From Acidobacteriota bacterium (GTDB lineage: Bacteria > Acidobacteriota > Polarisedimenticolia > Gp22-AA2): a stretch of DNA of 7,439 bases. Below the pieces are notes generated by a model, which was given only the letters and a program-made list of their open reading frames with translations, made no database searches and had not been told where the DNA came from. A program made the translations under genes and the position numbers. The stretch lies in assembly GCA_027297005.1 (NCBI GenBank), contig JAPUIN010000113.1, forward strand, positions 1-7,439, read 5' to 3'. Shown here piece after piece: positions 5,393-7,439 of this stretch (its first letter is position 1; each line of letters opens with the position of its first letter).

Positions 5393-5735
5393 CGTTCGAC
5401 GCCGTCTCTCCCGAATTCCGATTCATCCCACCACCTATTAAGGTATACGGGGAGGGCTGCCCGGGCCAGTCCCGGCGGCATTCTGAAGGCGGAGGGCTCA
5501 GCCCGATCGGCGGCGCCCTGGTCATGCGCGGCCAGGGAGCGACGAAGCCGCGGGTCCTCTGCCGTTAAAGATGCGGAAGCCAAGCCCTGAAGCGCCGCCG
5601 CATCCACCACCCGCCAGACGGTGAGCCGGGCCCCGACCAGTCACGGGATGTCGCGCAGTTCGACACACGCCCCCCGCCCGCCATCAGGAAACCGTCACGG
5701 CGGCGAATTCGAAGTTGAGCGATTGGCCGGAATCC
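5393..5735. other. Non-coding stretch with clustered inverted repeats
   Basis: No convincing gene lies here; open frames of 80 and 112 residues show no recognisable domain and have weak starts. Several short inverted repeats are visible. GGGC-TCA-GCCC spans 5494-5504. CCCTGG (5516-5521) pairs with CCAGGG (5532-5537), extended by two more pairs across a mismatch. GATGCGG (5570-5576) pairs with CCGCATC (5598-5604). An AT-richer patch with CTATTAAGGTATAC lies just before them (about 5437-5450) and could be a weak promoter. A structured RNA or decayed sequence are both possible. GC-rich DNA makes short stems by chance, and no known riboswitch, RNase P, tmRNA, 6S or SRP core motif was recognised. 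Confidence 0.35.
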
Positions 5736-5763
5736 TTGACTGACATCCTCGGCAGCCTACCTT
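5736..5763 (+). promoter_or_regulatory. Candidate promoter of the membrane protein / vWA operon
   Basis: TTGACT (5736-5741, five of six -35 matches) is followed by a 16-base spacer and TACCTT (5758-5763, three of six -10 matches). Transcription would start near 5770, leaving a leader of about 40 bases that ends in a purine-rich ribosome binding site. Confidence 0.35.
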
Positions 5764-5809
5764 CATCTTGTGACCTTCGGTCCCGCCGGGTGGAGGAAAG
5801 GGGGAGGAG

Positions 5810-7051
5810 ATGCATAACAGTTTCGTTGCCGCGGCGCCGTTCATGTCCTCGGAGCTCGCGGATCGGCTCATGGCGCCGATCCTGTGGGTTCTGGAGGCGC
5901 AGCGCCAGCTATTGGGATTCTTTCTATATTCGCCGGACGGCTGGGTCGCCGCCGGGAAGGCTGTTTTCCTGCTCTTCCCGGCCGTGGTCATCCTCGCCGG
6001 CCTGTGGTGCACCCAGCTGTCGCTCTACACGATCCCGTTCCGTTCCGGTCGGATTCGGTTCGCCCAGATGATGCTGCTCGGCTGGTGGGATGCAGCGCGG
6101 GCGATCTGGCATTACTGGGTCGGGCTTTTCCGCTTCGCTCTCGTCGCCACCGGCTGGGTGCTGACTCTGGCCCGCCTGGCGGTCCGATTCTTGATGGAAT
6201 CGATCCGGCAGATCGTGATCGCCCCGTTCTCGATGACGGGGCGCCTGTCACGCTCCTATTTCCAACCCGGCGTACCCTGGATCGCCTTCATAATGCTCCT
6301 CTTCTGGTGCGTGATCGAGGCGACGATCTTCACCTACACCCTTTACCCGACGGTCTCCGAGGTGCTGGCCGATCTTGTCGGAATGGATGCGCCGCGGTTC
6401 ACCGGCCCGGTCCTGTACATGTTCCTCCTGATGCTGATCCTCGGGAGCTTCGCCTGCCTGCAGGCCTTCCTCGACACCGTCAAACGGGGCGAGTACCGTT
6501 TCGTCATTCAGATGCTCCTCGTCGAGCTGTTCGTCATGCTCTTCGAGGTGATGTTCCTCTACCGGGAGCTGGTCGACGCCATCACGCCATGGATCGCCCA
6601 GCAGACCAGTGAGGAGTTCCGGCTCGGGATCGTCTTCACGCTGTCACTGGCGGCCTTCGGCTGGATCGGCATCCGCGGCATGACCTGGTTCCTGTTCGGC
6701 CAGTTCGGCACGCCGCCGCTGCTGGCCTTCATCTCCCGCCGCCCGCTCGCGCAGTACGACGAGCCGGCGCCGGGAACGCCCGTTCCTGTGGAGACGGGCT
6801 GGTGGCGGGATCCGATCAATGATTTCAAGATGGAGATCGAGTGGCTGCACATCAAGGGTGCAGAGGTGATCGAATATCTGACCCTGCCGGTTCTCCAGGT
6901 CCTCGCCGCGTCGCTGAACTTCGCGCTCATACTGCTGACCTCCAATCCGGCGATGAGCCTCCCGTTCAAGAGCCTTAAGGATGTCATGGAGACGCGCGAC
7001 ATCGCCTCCTTCCTGAAGGTGCGGCCGCGCAAGGCGGAGACCCCTTCATGA
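5810..7051 (+). CDS. Unrecognised seven-helix inner-membrane protein
   Basis: This 413-residue protein is not one I can assign to a named family. Hydrophobic segments lie at about 50-72, 102-124, 156-178, 198-221, 232-252, 272-297 and 358-378. An amphipathic N-terminus (ELADRLMAPILWVLEAQRQLLGFFLY) precedes them. Between the sixth and seventh segments is a soluble stretch (about 305-355) with a proline-rich part (DEPAPGTPVPVE) and a charged helix (DPINDFKMEIEWLHIKGAEVIEYL). The tail is basic (FLKVRPRKAETPS). Acidic or polar residues inside helices (VIEAT at 168-172; VELFVMLFEVMFLYRE at 238-253) hint at a channel, a transporter or helix packing, but no catalytic motif is seen. ATG 5810 follows a purine block: GGAGG ends only two bases upstream and another lies 13 bases upstream, and no better start exists. 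Its stop overlaps the start of a vWA-type lipoprotein, so the two proteins probably act together. Confidence 0.85.
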   Translation: MHNSFVAAAPFMSSELADRLMAPILWVLEAQRQLLGFFLYSPDGWVAAGKAVFLLFPAVVILAGLWCTQLSLYTIPFRSGRIRFAQMMLLGWWDAARAIWHYWVGLFRFALVATGWVLTLARLAVRFLMESIRQIVIAPFSMTGRLSRSYFQPGVPWIAFIMLLFWCVIEATIFTYTLYPTVSEVLADLVGMDAPRFTGPVLYMFLLMLILGSFACLQAFLDTVKRGEYRFVIQMLLVELFVMLFEVMFLYRELVDAITPWIAQQTSEEFRLGIVFTLSLAAFGWIGIRGMTWFLFGQFGTPPLLAFISRRPLAQYDEPAPGTPVPVETGWWRDPINDFKMEIEWLHIKGAEVIEYLTLPVLQVLAASLNFALILLTSNPAMSLPFKSLKDVMETRDIASFLKVRPRKAETPS

Positions 7052-7439
7052 GGCGGCCGACGGTGACGCGAGGCGCACTGGCCGCCCTGGTCGCCTGGGT
7101 CCTGTTGCTCGCCGGCTGCGGGCTGGAGGCCACAGACAGAAAACCCCGGACGACGTTGTTCATCGGCGTCGACACCAGCGGCTCGTTCCAGAACAGCGGG
7201 CACTACGACGACTCACTTCAATTCCTGGCTCACTACATCTACGGGCACCTGAACCGGCTGGGCGGCCTGGAGCAGCCGAAGGCCCTGTTCGTCGCGGCGA
7301 TCGGCGGTCAGGATCCGAACGAGCCGAAGGCGTTCCATCCAATCCACGACTTCGAAGGAAAGGACGTCGCCCGGATCGAACGCGATCTCAGGAAGTGGTT
7401 CGCCCCGAATGACGCGTTGACCGATTTCAATCCGTTCTT
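7048..7439 (+). CDS. vWA-domain (MIDAS) lipoprotein, C-terminus outside window
   Basis: The first 130 residues are visible; the gene runs off the right edge. Residues 1-24 form a lipoprotein signal: MRRPTVTR, a hydrophobic core and the lipobox LAGC with Cys24, so the mature protein should be lipid-anchored outside the cytoplasm. A domain then begins with TTLFIGVDTSGSFQNSG (35-51). DTSGS (42-46) is the DxSxS metal-ion-dependent adhesion site of von Willebrand factor A domains, and the preceding hydrophobic strand (TLFIGV) fits the fold. The rest (YDDSLQFLAHYIYGHLNRLGG, then ALFVAAIGGQDPNEPKAFHP) fits the following helix and strand. The conserved downstream Thr and Asp of the MIDAS are probably beyond the edge. 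The ATG shares four bases (ATGA, 7048-7051) with the stop of the membrane protein, indicating coupling. vWA lipoproteins often scaffold envelope complexes; the partner here is presumably the seven-helix protein. Function is otherwise unknown. Confidence 0.8.
   Translation, partial: MRRPTVTRGALAALVAWVLLLAGCGLEATDRKPRTTLFIGVDTSGSFQNSGHYDDSLQFLAHYIYGHLNRLGGLEQPKALFVAAIGGQDPNEPKAFHPIHDFEGKDVARIERDLRKWFAPNDALTDFNPF

Noticed and set aside
5555..5590. SRP-RNA-like GGAAGCCAAG stretch
   Set aside because: Only a short resemblance; the conserved SRP core with its flanking pairing is absent.
5272..5610. 112-residue minus-strand and 80-residue plus-strand frames in the long gap
   Set aside because: No homology is recognisable, the compositions are shadow-like, one overlaps the sulfatase-fold gene end, and neither has a convincing SD.
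5884..6612. 242-residue plus-strand frame inside the seven-helix gene
   Set aside because: It is Arg/Pro/Gly-rich with no domain, and lies entirely within a longer frame with well-formed membrane helices and a start with an SD.
6559..7203. 214-residue minus-strand frame across the membrane protein / vWA junction
   Set aside because: It crosses two coupled genes, has no domain and no SD, and is a shadow.

Overview
The window is GC-rich bacterial DNA with short intergenic gaps, strong Shine-Dalgarno (SD) sites and two ATGA gene overlaps. It carries lipoprotein and Sec-type signal peptides. A GC-rich diderm such as an Acidobacteriota- or Eisenbacteria-like environmental lineage would fit. That guess rests only on general style and on the sulfatase tail ending in LRSLGYI, so it is weak. 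No rRNA, tRNA, CRISPR array, transposase or integrase was seen.

Left block (1-1372, minus strand): a tungstate ABC uptake operon. tupA encodes the substrate-binding lipoprotein and is followed by tupB, the permease, which runs off the left edge. A bulged hairpin lies in the short tupA-tupB gap. An ATPase gene (tupC) would be expected further left, outside the window.

Middle-left (1373-2863, plus strand): a divergent control region, then a small PAS-domain protein whose stop codon overlaps the start of a sigma-70 family factor lacking region 1.1. The pair looks translationally coupled and is the best candidate here for an undescribed sensory unit.

Middle (2886-3896 minus; 3983-5332 plus): a polytopic membrane protein of the lysylphosphatidylglycerol-synthase/flippase-like TM family converges on the sigma gene. 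Divergent from it is an exported hydrolase with the sulfatase/alkaline-phosphatase fold, in which threonine replaces the formylglycine-forming Cys/Ser. Both suggest envelope or glycan work, but no pathway can be named.

Right block (5333-7439): a 477-base non-coding stretch holds a 16-base palindrome, several other inverted repeats and a promoter-like site. It leads into an unrecognised seven-helix membrane protein overlapped by the start of a lipoprotein with a von Willebrand A (MIDAS) domain, cut by the right edge. The last two look like the start of an operon for an envelope-anchored complex of unknown function.
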